Shown here one piece after another: positions 50,647 to 59,244 of a stretch of 64,000 bases of DNA. The stretch is from Herbidospora cretacea (GTDB taxonomy: Bacteria; Actinomycetota; Actinomycetes; Streptosporangiales; Streptosporangiaceae), in the NCBI RefSeq assembly GCF_001570605.1, contig NZ_BBXG01000005.1, forward strand, positions 310,001 through 374,000, in the 5' to 3' direction. Position numbers and translations under genes: made by a program. Position 1 is the stretch's first letter. Every line of letters starts with the position of its first letter. The notes beneath the pieces were generated by a model. That model saw only the letters and a program-made list of their open reading frames with translations, was not told the DNA's origin and ran no database searches.

Positions 50647-52340
50647 CCAGGTTCCTGACTTTGATCGGCCGACACCGCACCCTGCTGATCTTCGCCATCC
50701 TGAGCGGCATCGCCCACCACCTGGTCGTCCTGGCCTCGGCCGGAACCGGCGCGTGGGTGGTCAGCCGAGCCATCACCGGCCAGGAGTTCACCGGCGGCCT
50801 GATCCTGCTCGGCGTGCTGCTGCCCTTCGTGGGGATCACGCCGTGGCTGGAGTCCTACCTCGCCCACATGGCCGCCTTCCGGGTTCTCGCCGACATCCGA
50901 GGCAGGGTCTACGCCGCCTTCGAGCGATTGGCCCCCGGCTACCTGCTCGAACGCCGCTCCGGCGACCTCGGCGCGGCGGCCATCTCCGACGTCGAGCAGT
51001 TGGAGCTGTGGTTCGCCCACACGCTCAGCCCTCTGGTCAGCGCCGCGACCGTCCCGGTGGCCGCGCTGACCGCGCTCGGCACCTTCGACCCGACCCTCGC
51101 GGTGGCGCTGGCGCCCGCGTTGCTGTTGCTCGCGACGGTCCCGTCATGGCTGCGCCGCAAGGCCGAAGCCCAGGGCGTGGAACTGCGCGCCCAGATCGGC
51201 GAACTCAACGCCGAAGCCGTCGACACCCTCCAGGGCCTGCGCGAACTGGTCACCTTCGGCTCGACCCCCCGCTTCGACGTCCTGGAGAAGAAGCTCCTGG
51301 GGGCCAAGCTCGCCCACGCCCGCCGCTCCGGCCTCGAACACGGCGTCACCAACGCCCTGACCGTCTTCGGCCTGCTCGCGGTGCTGGTCACCGCCGCGCT
51401 CCTGGTCAGCGGGGGCTCCCTGGACCCGGCGCTGTTCCCGGTCGCGGTGGTCCTGGCCGCGACCACGTTCGCCCCGGTCATCGCGGTCACCGACGTGGCC
51501 CGCGACATCAACCAGGTGGTTGCCGCCGGTCGGCGCATCATGACGATCCTGGACACCGAACCCCCGGTCCGCGACCGCGTCACCGAATTCTCCGAGGCCG
51601 TCACTCCGAGGGTGGTCTTCGACCAGGTCCGTTTCCGGTACGCCCCCGCGCTCCCCGACGCCGTCACCGACGCCACCTTCGACGTCGAGCCGGGCGAGAC
51701 CGTCGCCCTGGTCGGCCACTCGGGGGCCGGCAAGTCGACCTGCGCCAGCCTGCTCATGCGCTTCTGGGACGTCACCGACGGCGCGATCACCATCGGCGGC
51801 CACGACATCCGTGACCTCCCGCAAGACGACCTGCGCAAGCTGATCACCCTGGTCCCGCAGGACGTCTACCTGTTCAACATCCCCCTGAAGGACAACATCC
51901 GCCTGGGCCGCCCCGAGGCCACCGACGCCGAAGTCGTCGCCGCGGCGAAGGCGGCCCTGGCCGACGAGTTCATCTCAGGCCTGCCCGACGGCTACGACAC
52001 GGTCCCCGGCGAACTCGGCGCCCGGTTGTCGGGAGGCCAGCGTCAGCGCATCGCCATCGCCCGCGCCCTGCTCAAGGACGCCCCGATCCTCATCATGGAC
52101 GAGGCCGTCTCCAACCTCGACGCCGAGAGCGAGCAGGAGGTCACCCAGGCGACGACCCAGGTCAGAGCGGGTCGAACCACGTTGGTCATCGCCCACCGCC
52201 TGTCCACGATCCGCACCGCCGACCGCGTGGTCATGCTGGGAGGCGGCAGGGTGATCGCCACCGGCACCCACGACGGCCTGCTCGCCGACAGCTCCGACTA
52301 TCGGAGCCTGCTGGCCAGTCAGGTGGCGGGCGTGGACTGA
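50643..52340 (+). CDS. ABC exporter half-transporter 2
   Basis: The 565-residue protein has a six-helix transmembrane domain, Walker A GHSGAGKSTCASLLMRFW (near residue 359), signature LSGGQRQRIAIARALL and Walker B ILIMDEAVSNLDAESE. The Glu-Ala-Val after Walker B is slightly unusual. Start ATG 50643 overlaps the partner's stop. It is the last gene of the Nur-linked operon and overlaps the convergent CGNR gene by 22 bp. Confidence 0.92.
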   Translation: MTRFLTLIGRHRTLLIFAILSGIAHHLVVLASAGTGAWVVSRAITGQEFTGGLILLGVLLPFVGITPWLESYLAHMAAFRVLADIRGRVYAAFERLAPGYLLERRSGDLGAAAISDVEQLELWFAHTLSPLVSAATVPVAALTALGTFDPTLAVALAPALLLLATVPSWLRRKAEAQGVELRAQIGELNAEAVDTLQGLRELVTFGSTPRFDVLEKKLLGAKLAHARRSGLEHGVTNALTVFGLLAVLVTAALLVSGGSLDPALFPVAVVLAATTFAPVIAVTDVARDINQVVAAGRRIMTILDTEPPVRDRVTEFSEAVTPRVVFDQVRFRYAPALPDAVTDATFDVEPGETVALVGHSGAGKSTCASLLMRFWDVTDGAITIGGHDIRDLPQDDLRKLITLVPQDVYLFNIPLKDNIRLGRPEATDAEVVAAAKAALADEFISGLPDGYDTVPGELGARLSGGQRQRIAIARALLKDAPILIMDEAVSNLDAESEQEVTQATTQVRAGRTTLVIAHRLSTIRTADRVVMLGGGRVIATGTHDGLLADSSDYRSLLASQVAGVD

Positions 52341-52846
52341 CGGGCGCGGTGGCGGCGGACCGCGTCGCGGTTGGCACACGGCTGGGAGCAGTACCGCTGC
52401 CGCGCGGTCCGTGAGGTGTCGGCGAAGATCTGGCCGCAGCCTTCCCTGGCGCACCGGCCGAGCCGGTCCATCCCCCGGTTCACGAGATGCAGGGCGGTTC
52501 CCACGGAGATCAGCGCGAACAGGACCGCACCGAGCGGCTGCCGGTCGTCGCGATAGTGGATGTGCCAGCCGTGGGCGTGGTCGGTGAGCCGAGGGTAGGC
52601 GGCCGATCGGGCCAGCATGTCGTTGAGCAACTCGGCCTTCTCCCGCTCGTCGGCGGCGTCAACGACTTTCGTCCAGGTGTCGATGACTTCGCGGGTGCGG
52701 TCGAGGTCAGCGGCTTCGACGGGCCGTTCCAGCACCAGACCGGCCGCGCGGCACCGTTCGGCGAGTTCGTCGGCGCTGGCCGGTGGGTGATTCGCCAGCT
52801 CCACGGCGAAGTTCACCACGTCCGCGCCGTAAGGGTTGAGGTGCAC
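52319..52846 (-). CDS. CGNR zinc-finger (ABATE-domain) protein
   Basis: The 175-residue protein has an ABATE-like N-terminus (PYGADVVNFAVELANHPPAS), a middle helical region and a C-terminal CGNR-type finger: CAREGCGQIFADTSRTARQR followed by YCSQPCANRDAVRRHRAR. These are predicted stress- or antibiotic-related transcriptional regulators in actinomycetes. It converges on the exporter operon and is divergent from the GNAT-MFS pair. Confidence 0.85.
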   Translation of the reverse strand: MHLNPYGADVVNFAVELANHPPASADELAERCRAAGLVLERPVEAADLDRTREVIDTWTKVVDAADEREKAELLNDMLARSAAYPRLTDHAHGWHIHYRDDRQPLGAVLFALISVGTALHLVNRGMDRLGRCAREGCGQIFADTSRTARQRYCSQPCANRDAVRRHRARQSTPAT

Positions 52847-52872
52847 AAGCTCATTACATCAGCCTGTACGTC

Positions 52873-53337
52873 ATGGTACGAGCAGCAACAGAACATGACA
52901 TTCCGGAACTCGTCCGCCTCCGTGCCCTGCTCTTCGACGACCTCGGCGGCGACTTCTTTAACCCCGCGAACCCCGCCGACGAGTGGCGCGAGGCGCTCGT
53001 CCGGGTCTTCAAACAGAAGCTCACCGAACCCGACTGCCTGATCCTGGTCGTGGACGGCGACACCGGCCTGGCCGCCTGCGGCATCGGCACGATCGAGCAG
53101 TGGTTCCCCGGCCCCCACTCCCGCAACGGCCGGATCGGCCACGTCATCGGCATGGTCACCGACCCCACATACCGACGTCGCGGACACAACCGGGCGATCA
53201 TGCTCGGCCTGCTCGACTGGTTCCGCGACCGCGACGCCGTACGCGTCGACCTGACCGCCTCCCTCGAGGCCGAACCGCTGTACCGGCAGCTCGGCTTCTC
53301 CGATCACCCCGATCCGCTGCTGTGCTGGAAGCCGTGA
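52873..53337 (+). CDS. GNAT family N-acetyltransferase
   Basis: The 154-residue protein has GNAT motif A in GHVIGMVTDPTYRRRGHNRA (acetyl-CoA loop RRRGHNRA, near residue 100) and the C-terminal LEAEPLYRQLGFSDH. Substrate unknown. It is coupled to the MFS gene downstream by a GTGA overlap, a common resistance-type pairing of modification and efflux. Confidence 0.85.
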   Translation: MVRAATEHDIPELVRLRALLFDDLGGDFFNPANPADEWREALVRVFKQKLTEPDCLILVVDGDTGLAACGIGTIEQWFPGPHSRNGRIGHVIGMVTDPTYRRRGHNRAIMLGLLDWFRDRDAVRVDLTASLEAEPLYRQLGFSDHPDPLLCWKP

Positions 53338-54521
53338 CGCGGTACCGCTGGGTCGTCCTCGGTGTCGCGACCTTCACCCAGGCGGCGGCCGCCTTCTTCG
53401 TGCAGGGGATCGGCGCGATGAGCGTCCACCTGCAACGAGACCTCGGGATCAACACCACTCAACTCGGCCTGCTGCTGTCGGCGGCCCAGTTGCTGCCGTT
53501 GGCCGGTCTGGTGGTGGCGGGGCGACTGCTCGACCGCCACGACGAACGCTGGGTCGTCGGCATTGGCGCCCTCGTCGTCGCCCTCGCGCTGGCCGCCGGA
53601 AGCGCGGCCCCCGGATACGTCTCCCTGCTCGTCGTCCTGCTCATCGTGGGCGCCGGATACAGCACCATCCAACCGGGCGGCAGCAAGTCCGTCGCGTCGT
53701 GGTTCGACGCCTCCCAGCGCGGGCTGGCGATGGGGATCCGGCAGGCCGGGCTGCCGCTCGGGGGCGTCGTGGCCGCGTTCACGCTCCCCGCCCTCGCCGA
53801 CGCCTTCGGCTGGCGGTCGACCCTCGTCGCCGGCGCGGTCGTCGCGCTCGCGGGCGCCCTCGCTTTCATGACCTTCTACCGCCGCCCGGCCCACTCTGTG
53901 CAGACCGTGTCCCGCGTCCGGCTGGAGCTGCTCCGCGAGACGTACATGAAGAAGATCATCTTGTCCGGTACGGCCATGGTGTCGGTCCACAGCGGCGTGG
54001 GCGTCCTCACCGTGCTCTACCTGCACGAGGTGACGGCCATGACCCCCGCTTCGGCCGCACTTGTCTACGTGGCGGTGCAGTGCGCGGGCGCGCTCGGCCG
54101 GATCGTCCTGGCGGCGTGGAGCGACCAGCACCGGTCCGGCCGCTACGCCTGCGTCCTGGCCTGTCTGGTCGCCGTGATCGTCGGCATGATCGCCCTGACG
54201 TCTCCGGTCGGCCACTCCCCCGTCGCGGCCTGCCTGGTATTCGTGTGGCTCGGCTTCTTCGGGATCGGCTGGTACGGCCCGTGGATCGCCTACGCCGCCG
54301 AATCGGCACCGCCCGGCCACACCGGCTTCGCCCTCGGCCTGGCGATGGCGATCAACCAGGTCGCCGTCATCCTGGCGCCGACCGTCCTCGGCCTGCTGAC
54401 CGACCTGACCGGCGGCTTCACCGCCGCCTGGGTCCTGCTCGCGGCACTCACCGCCGTCACCTTGATGCTGACGTCCCACGCCGACGGGTCACATGAGCGG
54501 CCAGCGCTCCCAGCACGGTGA
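53334..54521 (+). CDS. MFS transporter
   Basis: The 395-residue protein has about twelve membrane segments. The motif A-like loop between helices 2 and 3 reads GRLLDRHDERWV, and SVASWFDASQRGLAMGIRQA matches the loop motif of major facilitator superfamily carriers. GTG 53334 overlaps the GNAT stop, which rejects a much longer open frame inside that gene. The last ~20 residues overlap the convergent YcnI-like gene. Substrate unknown. Confidence 0.87.
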   Translation: MTRYRWVVLGVATFTQAAAAFFVQGIGAMSVHLQRDLGINTTQLGLLLSAAQLLPLAGLVVAGRLLDRHDERWVVGIGALVVALALAAGSAAPGYVSLLVVLLIVGAGYSTIQPGGSKSVASWFDASQRGLAMGIRQAGLPLGGVVAAFTLPALADAFGWRSTLVAGAVVALAGALAFMTFYRRPAHSVQTVSRVRLELLRETYMKKIILSGTAMVSVHSGVGVLTVLYLHEVTAMTPASAALVYVAVQCAGALGRIVLAAWSDQHRSGRYACVLACLVAVIVGMIALTSPVGHSPVAACLVFVWLGFFGIGWYGPWIAYAAESAPPGHTGFALGLAMAINQVAVILAPTVLGLLTDLTGGFTAAWVLLAALTAVTLMLTSHADGSHERPALPAR

Positions 54522-55065
54522 AGGCTCCCAGCGCCACAGCCACCTGGACGTTGGTCGCGCCGTCGGCACCGACGGCCGGAGGTGCCGACGGATTGAGTGC
54601 CGGGTCCAGGACGGCGGCGGTGGCGATCAGCCGGGGCGCGGGCTCCTCGGACGCGTCTTCGACGCCGATCCACTCGTATCCCTTGCCACCGGCGCATCGC
54701 TGGGTGGTCGGGAAGAGCAGCGGCGCGCCGACCTTCCCCGACAGCCGCGCCGTCAGCGTGAAGGCTGCCTTGGTGCCGTCGGCGACCCCCGGGCCGGTCC
54801 ATTCGACCGTGTTCCCCTTCACCGCGCCGCGCCAGCCGCCGGGCTGACCGGCCGACAGCACCGTAGAACCGTCCGGCACCCGGACGACGAGCGCCTCGGT
54901 GGGCGCGCCGTCGCATCCGTGGTCGAAGGAGAAGGTCAGCGTGACCGACCCGTCCCCGTTGGGCTGCGCGGACTCCAGCAGCACGTGAGCCAGTGCCGGT
55001 GCGGCCGGCAGCAGCGCCAAGACGACCGCCGTCAGTCCCACCGCTACGAACCGAAGGGACCTCAT
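54457..55065 (-). CDS. YcnI-like (DUF1775) copper-related exported protein 2
   Basis: The protein has 202 residues from ATG 55065. A signal peptide ends in APALAHVLLES, so the mature protein should start with His. The body matches YcnI: LTFSFDHGCDGAPTEALVVR and FPTTQRCAGGKGYEWIGVED. A C-terminal membrane helix (VQVAVALGAFTVLGALAAHV) anchors it. YcnI proteins bind copper through their N-terminal His. Start overlaps the CopC/CopD stop (ATGA). It is a second copy besides 56750-57493. Confidence 0.8.
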   Translation of the reverse strand: MRSLRFVAVGLTAVVLALLPAAPALAHVLLESAQPNGDGSVTLTFSFDHGCDGAPTEALVVRVPDGSTVLSAGQPGGWRGAVKGNTVEWTGPGVADGTKAAFTLTARLSGKVGAPLLFPTTQRCAGGKGYEWIGVEDASEEPAPRLIATAAVLDPALNPSAPPAVGADGATNVQVAVALGAFTVLGALAAHVTRRRGTSASR

Positions 55066-56753
55066 GGGATCACCACCTTCTGGGAGATGACCGGGCTCTC
55101 GAACTCCGACAGCCGCACGACCAGCGTCACCGTCCACGTCCCGTCGAGCGGGAAGTCGACCGTCGCCTCGTAGGTGCCCTTGCCCGTCGTGGACAGCGGC
55201 TTCTTGAACGGCCCCAGTTCGTAGGCGGGCAGCCGTACCGACAACTCCGGCGTCTCATGCGGCACCAGAGGCACGCCCTTGGCGTCCACCAGGGAGAGCT
55301 GGAGCGAGTTGACCCCCCGCCTGCCGGGACTGATCACCATGGTGGCCTTGCCGTCGCCGACGGCCGCGGTGAGCGTCTTGGGCCCGGCCGAAGGAGCCGG
55401 CGCCGCCGCCACGGACGCAGGGGCGGCTTCGTCTCGCGGCGTCTGCGAGACCAGCACGCCGGTGACGGCCACCACCACAGCCAGACCCGCCGCCTCGATC
55501 CCGACCGTGCGGCGCAGCGCGTCCAAGGTGGTCCGCCTGCTCGCGCCGGAAAGCACGGAGGGGACGAGCCGGTAGCGGTTCCAGGCGGCGACGCCGATGA
55601 CGGCGAGCACCAGTACGAGTTTGATCAGGACGAGCCGACCGTAGGTGGTCGTCCACAGGCCGTCCACGCTGTCGGCGATCCGCCACCACAGCAGGACCGC
55701 GCTCGCGCCGAGCCCGGCGACCAGCCACAGCGCCGCGCCCGAGAAGCGACTGACCGCCGAGGCGACCTCCGACACCCGGTGGTCGGGGTCGGGCAGGAAC
55801 AGCATGCACAGTCCCAGCAGCCCGCCGAACCACAACGCCGCCGTGGCCACGTGCAGCAGGTCCGCGGCGAGCACCAGCCAGCCCGGCCCGTACACCCTGG
55901 TGTGGCCGACCACGGCGAGGGAGCCCAGGGCCAGCGCCATTCCGGCAGCGGCCACGACCGGCAGCTCACGGCGCACCGCGGCCAAGGCGATCACCGTGCC
56001 GACGATCAGCAGAACCGCAGCAGTGGCGGGCGCCGTCGACAGCGCTGCAGGCCACAGCAGGCCGGAGAACAGGTCACCGACGCCCGCTCCGTCCTGCCAG
56101 AGCTTCACCAACGGCACCAACGCGACGGCGCCGAGCACCGAAGCGGCGGCCAGCGCGTCACGGACACGCCTGACCTTCCGGGCAAAGGTCGCGGACCTGC
56201 GCACGCTCGGCTCGGCGATGAACAGGCCGAAGGCGGTGAGGCCCGCGAATCCGAGCATCCCGCCATACCGGAGCACCTCGGCGCCGATCCGGAGGAGGTT
56301 CACCTCGCGGTTGGCGACGACGTCGGGGACGGCGACGGTACTCGCGCTCGGCTTGCCGACGGAGAAGCTGATCCCGCCGCCGACCGGGTGGGTGTCGGCG
56401 GAGACGACCCGCCAGCTGACGATGTACGTGCCCTCGGCGAGAGTCGACGCCGGGGTGTAGACCACGGTGTCGTTCACCGACCGGACGTCGGCCGGCACAG
56501 GACGCCCGGCCGAGTCGAGCAGCACGTTCCCCTTCGGCGCGAGGCTGACCGCCTCGTTGAAGGTGGCCGTGATCGTGCGCGGCGCCTGGGCGAGCACTTG
56601 GCCGTCGGCCGGGTCGGTGCTCTTCAGTACGGCGTGGGCGTCGGCCGTCCCCGGCAGGAGGAGAACCAGGACGACGGCCAGGAGCAGGACGGCCCAGGTG
56701 GGCGTGGCCGAGAGCCGCACCCACCCGGGCGTCCGGTGGACCGGACGGATCAA
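55062..56753 (-). CDS. CopC-CopD fusion copper transport protein (YcnJ-like)
   Basis: The protein has 563 residues from TTG 56753, coupled to the upstream stop as TTGA with AGGAAG 5 nt before it. A signal peptide ends in GTADA, then the CopC domain begins with HAVLKSTDPADGQVL and ends near DTHPVGGGISFSVG, giving the N-terminal His and the His of DTHPVGG as copper ligands. The CopD part (about residues 170-440) has eight membrane segments. A FixH/YtkA-like extracellular domain (KATMVISPGRRGVNSLQLSL) forms the C-terminus. It moves copper across the membrane. Confidence 0.87.
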   Translation of the reverse strand: MIRPVHRTPGWVRLSATPTWAVLLLAVVLVLLLPGTADAHAVLKSTDPADGQVLAQAPRTITATFNEAVSLAPKGNVLLDSAGRPVPADVRSVNDTVVYTPASTLAEGTYIVSWRVVSADTHPVGGGISFSVGKPSASTVAVPDVVANREVNLLRIGAEVLRYGGMLGFAGLTAFGLFIAEPSVRRSATFARKVRRVRDALAAASVLGAVALVPLVKLWQDGAGVGDLFSGLLWPAALSTAPATAAVLLIVGTVIALAAVRRELPVVAAAGMALALGSLAVVGHTRVYGPGWLVLAADLLHVATAALWFGGLLGLCMLFLPDPDHRVSEVASAVSRFSGAALWLVAGLGASAVLLWWRIADSVDGLWTTTYGRLVLIKLVLVLAVIGVAAWNRYRLVPSVLSGASRRTTLDALRRTVGIEAAGLAVVVAVTGVLVSQTPRDEAAPASVAAAPAPSAGPKTLTAAVGDGKATMVISPGRRGVNSLQLSLVDAKGVPLVPHETPELSVRLPAYELGPFKKPLSTTGKGTYEATVDFPLDGTWTVTLVVRLSEFESPVISQKVVIP

Positions 56754-57493
56754 GAGGTCTTCCTGCTCCGCACCAGCGCGGTCACGCCCGCCGCCGCTCC
56801 GATCGCACCCAGCACCAGGCCGAGCCAGCCGACCACACCCGAGCCGCCCGAGTCGGAGGACGCCGCCGAGTCGGCGGAGACCTGCGAGGGGGCGATCACC
56901 GGGGCGGCCGACGGCGCCGTGCTTTCCGTCGGCACGGCCGTGGGGGCAGCGCCCTCGGCGGCGGTCAGCACGATGAAGGGAGCAGGGTGCTCCGGCTCGT
57001 CCGCGCCTTCCTCGGTGACCTCGGTCCAGGGCGTCTCGCCCTTCTCGCACTTCTGGATCGCCGGGAAGACGAGCTTGGCGCCCACTTCCTCGGGGAGCTT
57101 CAGCGACAGTTCGAACGCGTCCCGGAAGCCTTCGGGCAGCGGGTCCTTGGCGGTGTAGACGACCTGGTCGACCCGCTCGGTGTACTGGCCACCGTGACCG
57201 TTGTCCACGGGGGTGTCGAGCTTCTCCATCTTCTTCTCGACGTCCCAGCCCTGGTTGATCGTCGGGGTGACCGCGATGATCTGTTCGGGCATCGAGATGG
57301 CGACCGAGGTCGTGCCCGACCCGTCACAACCGTGCGGGACGGAGACGGTCAGCACGGTGTAGCTACCGGCCACGGTGGTCGTGGCACTGACGGTGACGTG
57401 GGCCGACGCCGCGCCCGCGCCGAACAGGACCAGCCCGAGGGCGGCCGTGCCGACGGCGGCGGTGCGCAGGGTGTGACGCAGGGCAGAACGCAT
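56750..57493 (-). CDS. YcnI-like (DUF1775) exported copper-binding protein 1
   Basis: The protein has 247 residues from ATG 57493. A signal peptide ends in GAASAHVTVSA, placing His first in the mature protein. VLTVSVPHGCDGSGTTSVAI and INQGWDVEKKMEKLDTPVDN are typical of YcnI, whose Trp and N-terminal His bind copper. It ends with a Ser/Ala-rich linker and a membrane anchor (VVGWLGLVLGAIGAAAGVTA). First gene of the copper operon. Confidence 0.88.
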   Translation of the reverse strand: MRSALRHTLRTAAVGTAALGLVLFGAGAASAHVTVSATTTVAGSYTVLTVSVPHGCDGSGTTSVAISMPEQIIAVTPTINQGWDVEKKMEKLDTPVDNGHGGQYTERVDQVVYTAKDPLPEGFRDAFELSLKLPEEVGAKLVFPAIQKCEKGETPWTEVTEEGADEPEHPAPFIVLTAAEGAAPTAVPTESTAPSAAPVIAPSQVSADSAASSDSGGSGVVGWLGLVLGAIGAAAGVTALVRSRKTS

Positions 57494-57576
57494 GGGGGGT
57501 TTCTCCTCAGAAAACAGATCATGGCCGAACCATCGGGTCCGGTCCGGGGAAGCGGGGCCTGTCGTCCCCGTGGTGT

Positions 57577-58107
57577 TCAGATCTGGTTGAGGAGAGGCGG
57601 AGCGCGCATCCCGACCGATCCGGCGCACAGCCGGGTCAGCAGGGGAACGACGCGCGAGGCGACCAGGACGGAACACCGGGCCGACGTCGGAAGATTGGGG
57701 AGATGGACGGTGCGGTAGCTCACCCCGAGCAGCGAGAGCAGCCCCCACCACATGCGCTCGCCGTACTCCAGCAGCAGCGCGGTGATGACGGTGGCCGCGG
57801 CGTGCGAGAGGACCCCGGACAACGAGGCGTCTTGGCCGAGATCGTGGTGGACGGGGGCCGTCAGATAGCCGCTGAGGCCGTGAATGCCGAGCTGGGCGGC
57901 GCCGAGCAGGGCCAGCAGCTCCAGCCGGGTGACCCTTCGGCCCGCCAGCCCGTAGGCGACGCCCCAGGCCATCAAGACCACGGGGATCAGAGCGAACAGA
58001 GGCGGGGTCGTCCCATGGGCACGATGAGCCGCGACGGCGATCACCGTGGTACTGAGTGCCACTAAGGCCGAGCGCAGACCGCGCATCATCCGTTTCGGGC
58101 ACTTCAT
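57577..58107 (-). CDS. Small membrane protein upstream of the copper operon
   Basis: The 176-residue protein has four probable membrane segments, a His-rich loop (GYLTAPVHHDLGQDASLSGV) and a basic C-terminus. Membrane proteins of this size are often found beside CopC/CopD/YcnI genes in actinomycetes and may assist copper handling. It precedes the YcnI gene by 83 bp on the same strand. No family name could be given. Confidence 0.65.
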   Translation of the reverse strand: MKCPKRMMRGLRSALVALSTTVIAVAAHRAHGTTPPLFALIPVVLMAWGVAYGLAGRRVTRLELLALLGAAQLGIHGLSGYLTAPVHHDLGQDASLSGVLSHAAATVITALLLEYGERMWWGLLSLLGVSYRTVHLPNLPTSARCSVLVASRVVPLLTRLCAGSVGMRAPPLLNQI

Positions 58108-58290
58108 GGCGGGAGCCTAGCAACGGCCCCGACCGCCTCCAACCTTCGACCGCCCGCCTTGTTATGTGCAGGTTCGACGCTCGCGTCCCCAAGCCCGGAC
58201 CGCCTCACTCTCAAGGATGCCGAGCATGGGAACACCTAGTAGAGGTCGTGGAGACCGTCCGCAGGGCAAGAAGAGGCGTATTCCTAAGCC

Positions 58291-59244
58291 TCAGTCGTTG
58301 CCGTAGTCGGGCCCGTCGTACTCCGTGTCCCCCTCAATGCCCTCGACCTCGAATGAGGTCGGCAGACCCGCTTGCTCGACCAATTCGTACCGGTTCAGGA
58401 CCAGATGGCAGTGAGGGCAGCTGAAGTAGTCAGCGGCGATTGTGACCGTGAAGGTCGGGTAATCGAAATCGAAATCGAACTCCGCCCCATCATCCGCGCT
58501 CTCGCCAGTAGAAACGGTCTCCTCAAGTTCTCTGTCGAGCTCCTCATCTCCTTCCAACAGCCCTTCCTGGTCGCACGCGGGACATTGCTGAGGCGCTTGG
58601 TAGCTCAAGAAGGCGGTCAGGTCCCCGACAGAGTTCCACTCTGTAAGCATTCGTTTGGTCATGGTGCCGGCGCGGTGCTGTGCGAGCCGCTGCTGCGCAC
58701 GAGCAATCAGCGCTTCGGTACGGTCCTCGATGTTCTTCTTGTTCTGCGCCAGATATCCGTCGACGACAGCTTCGCGATCGGACCCGACGAGGTCAGATAT
58801 TTCCTTGTCCATGTTATCGACGAGGATTGCGACCTGAGCCCAGAACTTAGGCCACCAGACTTTCGGTGGGATACCCAGAAATGCTACACCGGGACCATGC
58901 AGGTACTCGTTCCGCGCCTCGGTGAAGCGCGATGATTCCTTAAGATCGAAAGGGCGAAACGCCCTTGAGCATCGGGTCAGCACAGTCTTGGCGCGCACCG
59001 AGGAGAAGTGTCCACCACCCTTGGTCAAACCCAGGGCGGCGAGCACGTTCGTACCCTCCTCGGTCGGCTCGGCGATCAGAACCGGAGAAATACGGGCGAG
59101 GGCCGCTTTAGCTAGTAGCTCCAGCGCCAAAGACGCCCATAGCGCCTGCTCGTCGAATGAGCGGACACCGTCGCCATCCATAGCACGATTAAGAAATAGC
59201 TTGGCCTTGATCCAAAGCGCCTCATGGTCGTAAGGGGCGATCAT
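58291..59244 (-). CDS. HEPN-like protein with zinc-ribbon C-terminus
   Basis: The 317-residue protein has a helical N-terminal domain with the HEPN RNase signature RNEYLHG (R111-x4-H116) after LKESSRFTEA. EALWIKAKLFLNRA and ALELLAKAALARIS are the other core helices. Two CPxC pairs follow, CPACDQEG (near 221) and CPHCHLVL (near 278), making a zinc ribbon around an acidic insert (DDGAEFDFDFDYP). HEPN proteins are typical RNA-cleaving effectors of defence and toxin systems. It overlaps the oxygenase gene by ATGA. Confidence 0.7.
   Translation of the reverse strand: MIAPYDHEALWIKAKLFLNRAMDGDGVRSFDEQALWASLALELLAKAALARISPVLIAEPTEEGTNVLAALGLTKGGGHFSSVRAKTVLTRCSRAFRPFDLKESSRFTEARNEYLHGPGVAFLGIPPKVWWPKFWAQVAILVDNMDKEISDLVGSDREAVVDGYLAQNKKNIEDRTEALIARAQQRLAQHRAGTMTKRMLTEWNSVGDLTAFLSYQAPQQCPACDQEGLLEGDEELDRELEETVSTGESADDGAEFDFDFDYPTFTVTIAADYFSCPHCHLVLNRYELVEQAGLPTSFEVEGIEGDTEYDGPDYGND

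Noticed and set aside
54993-57158. 721-codon plus-strand open frame opposite the copper operon
   Set aside because: Antisense shadow of CopC-CopD and YcnI; low-complexity Arg/His/Gly product.
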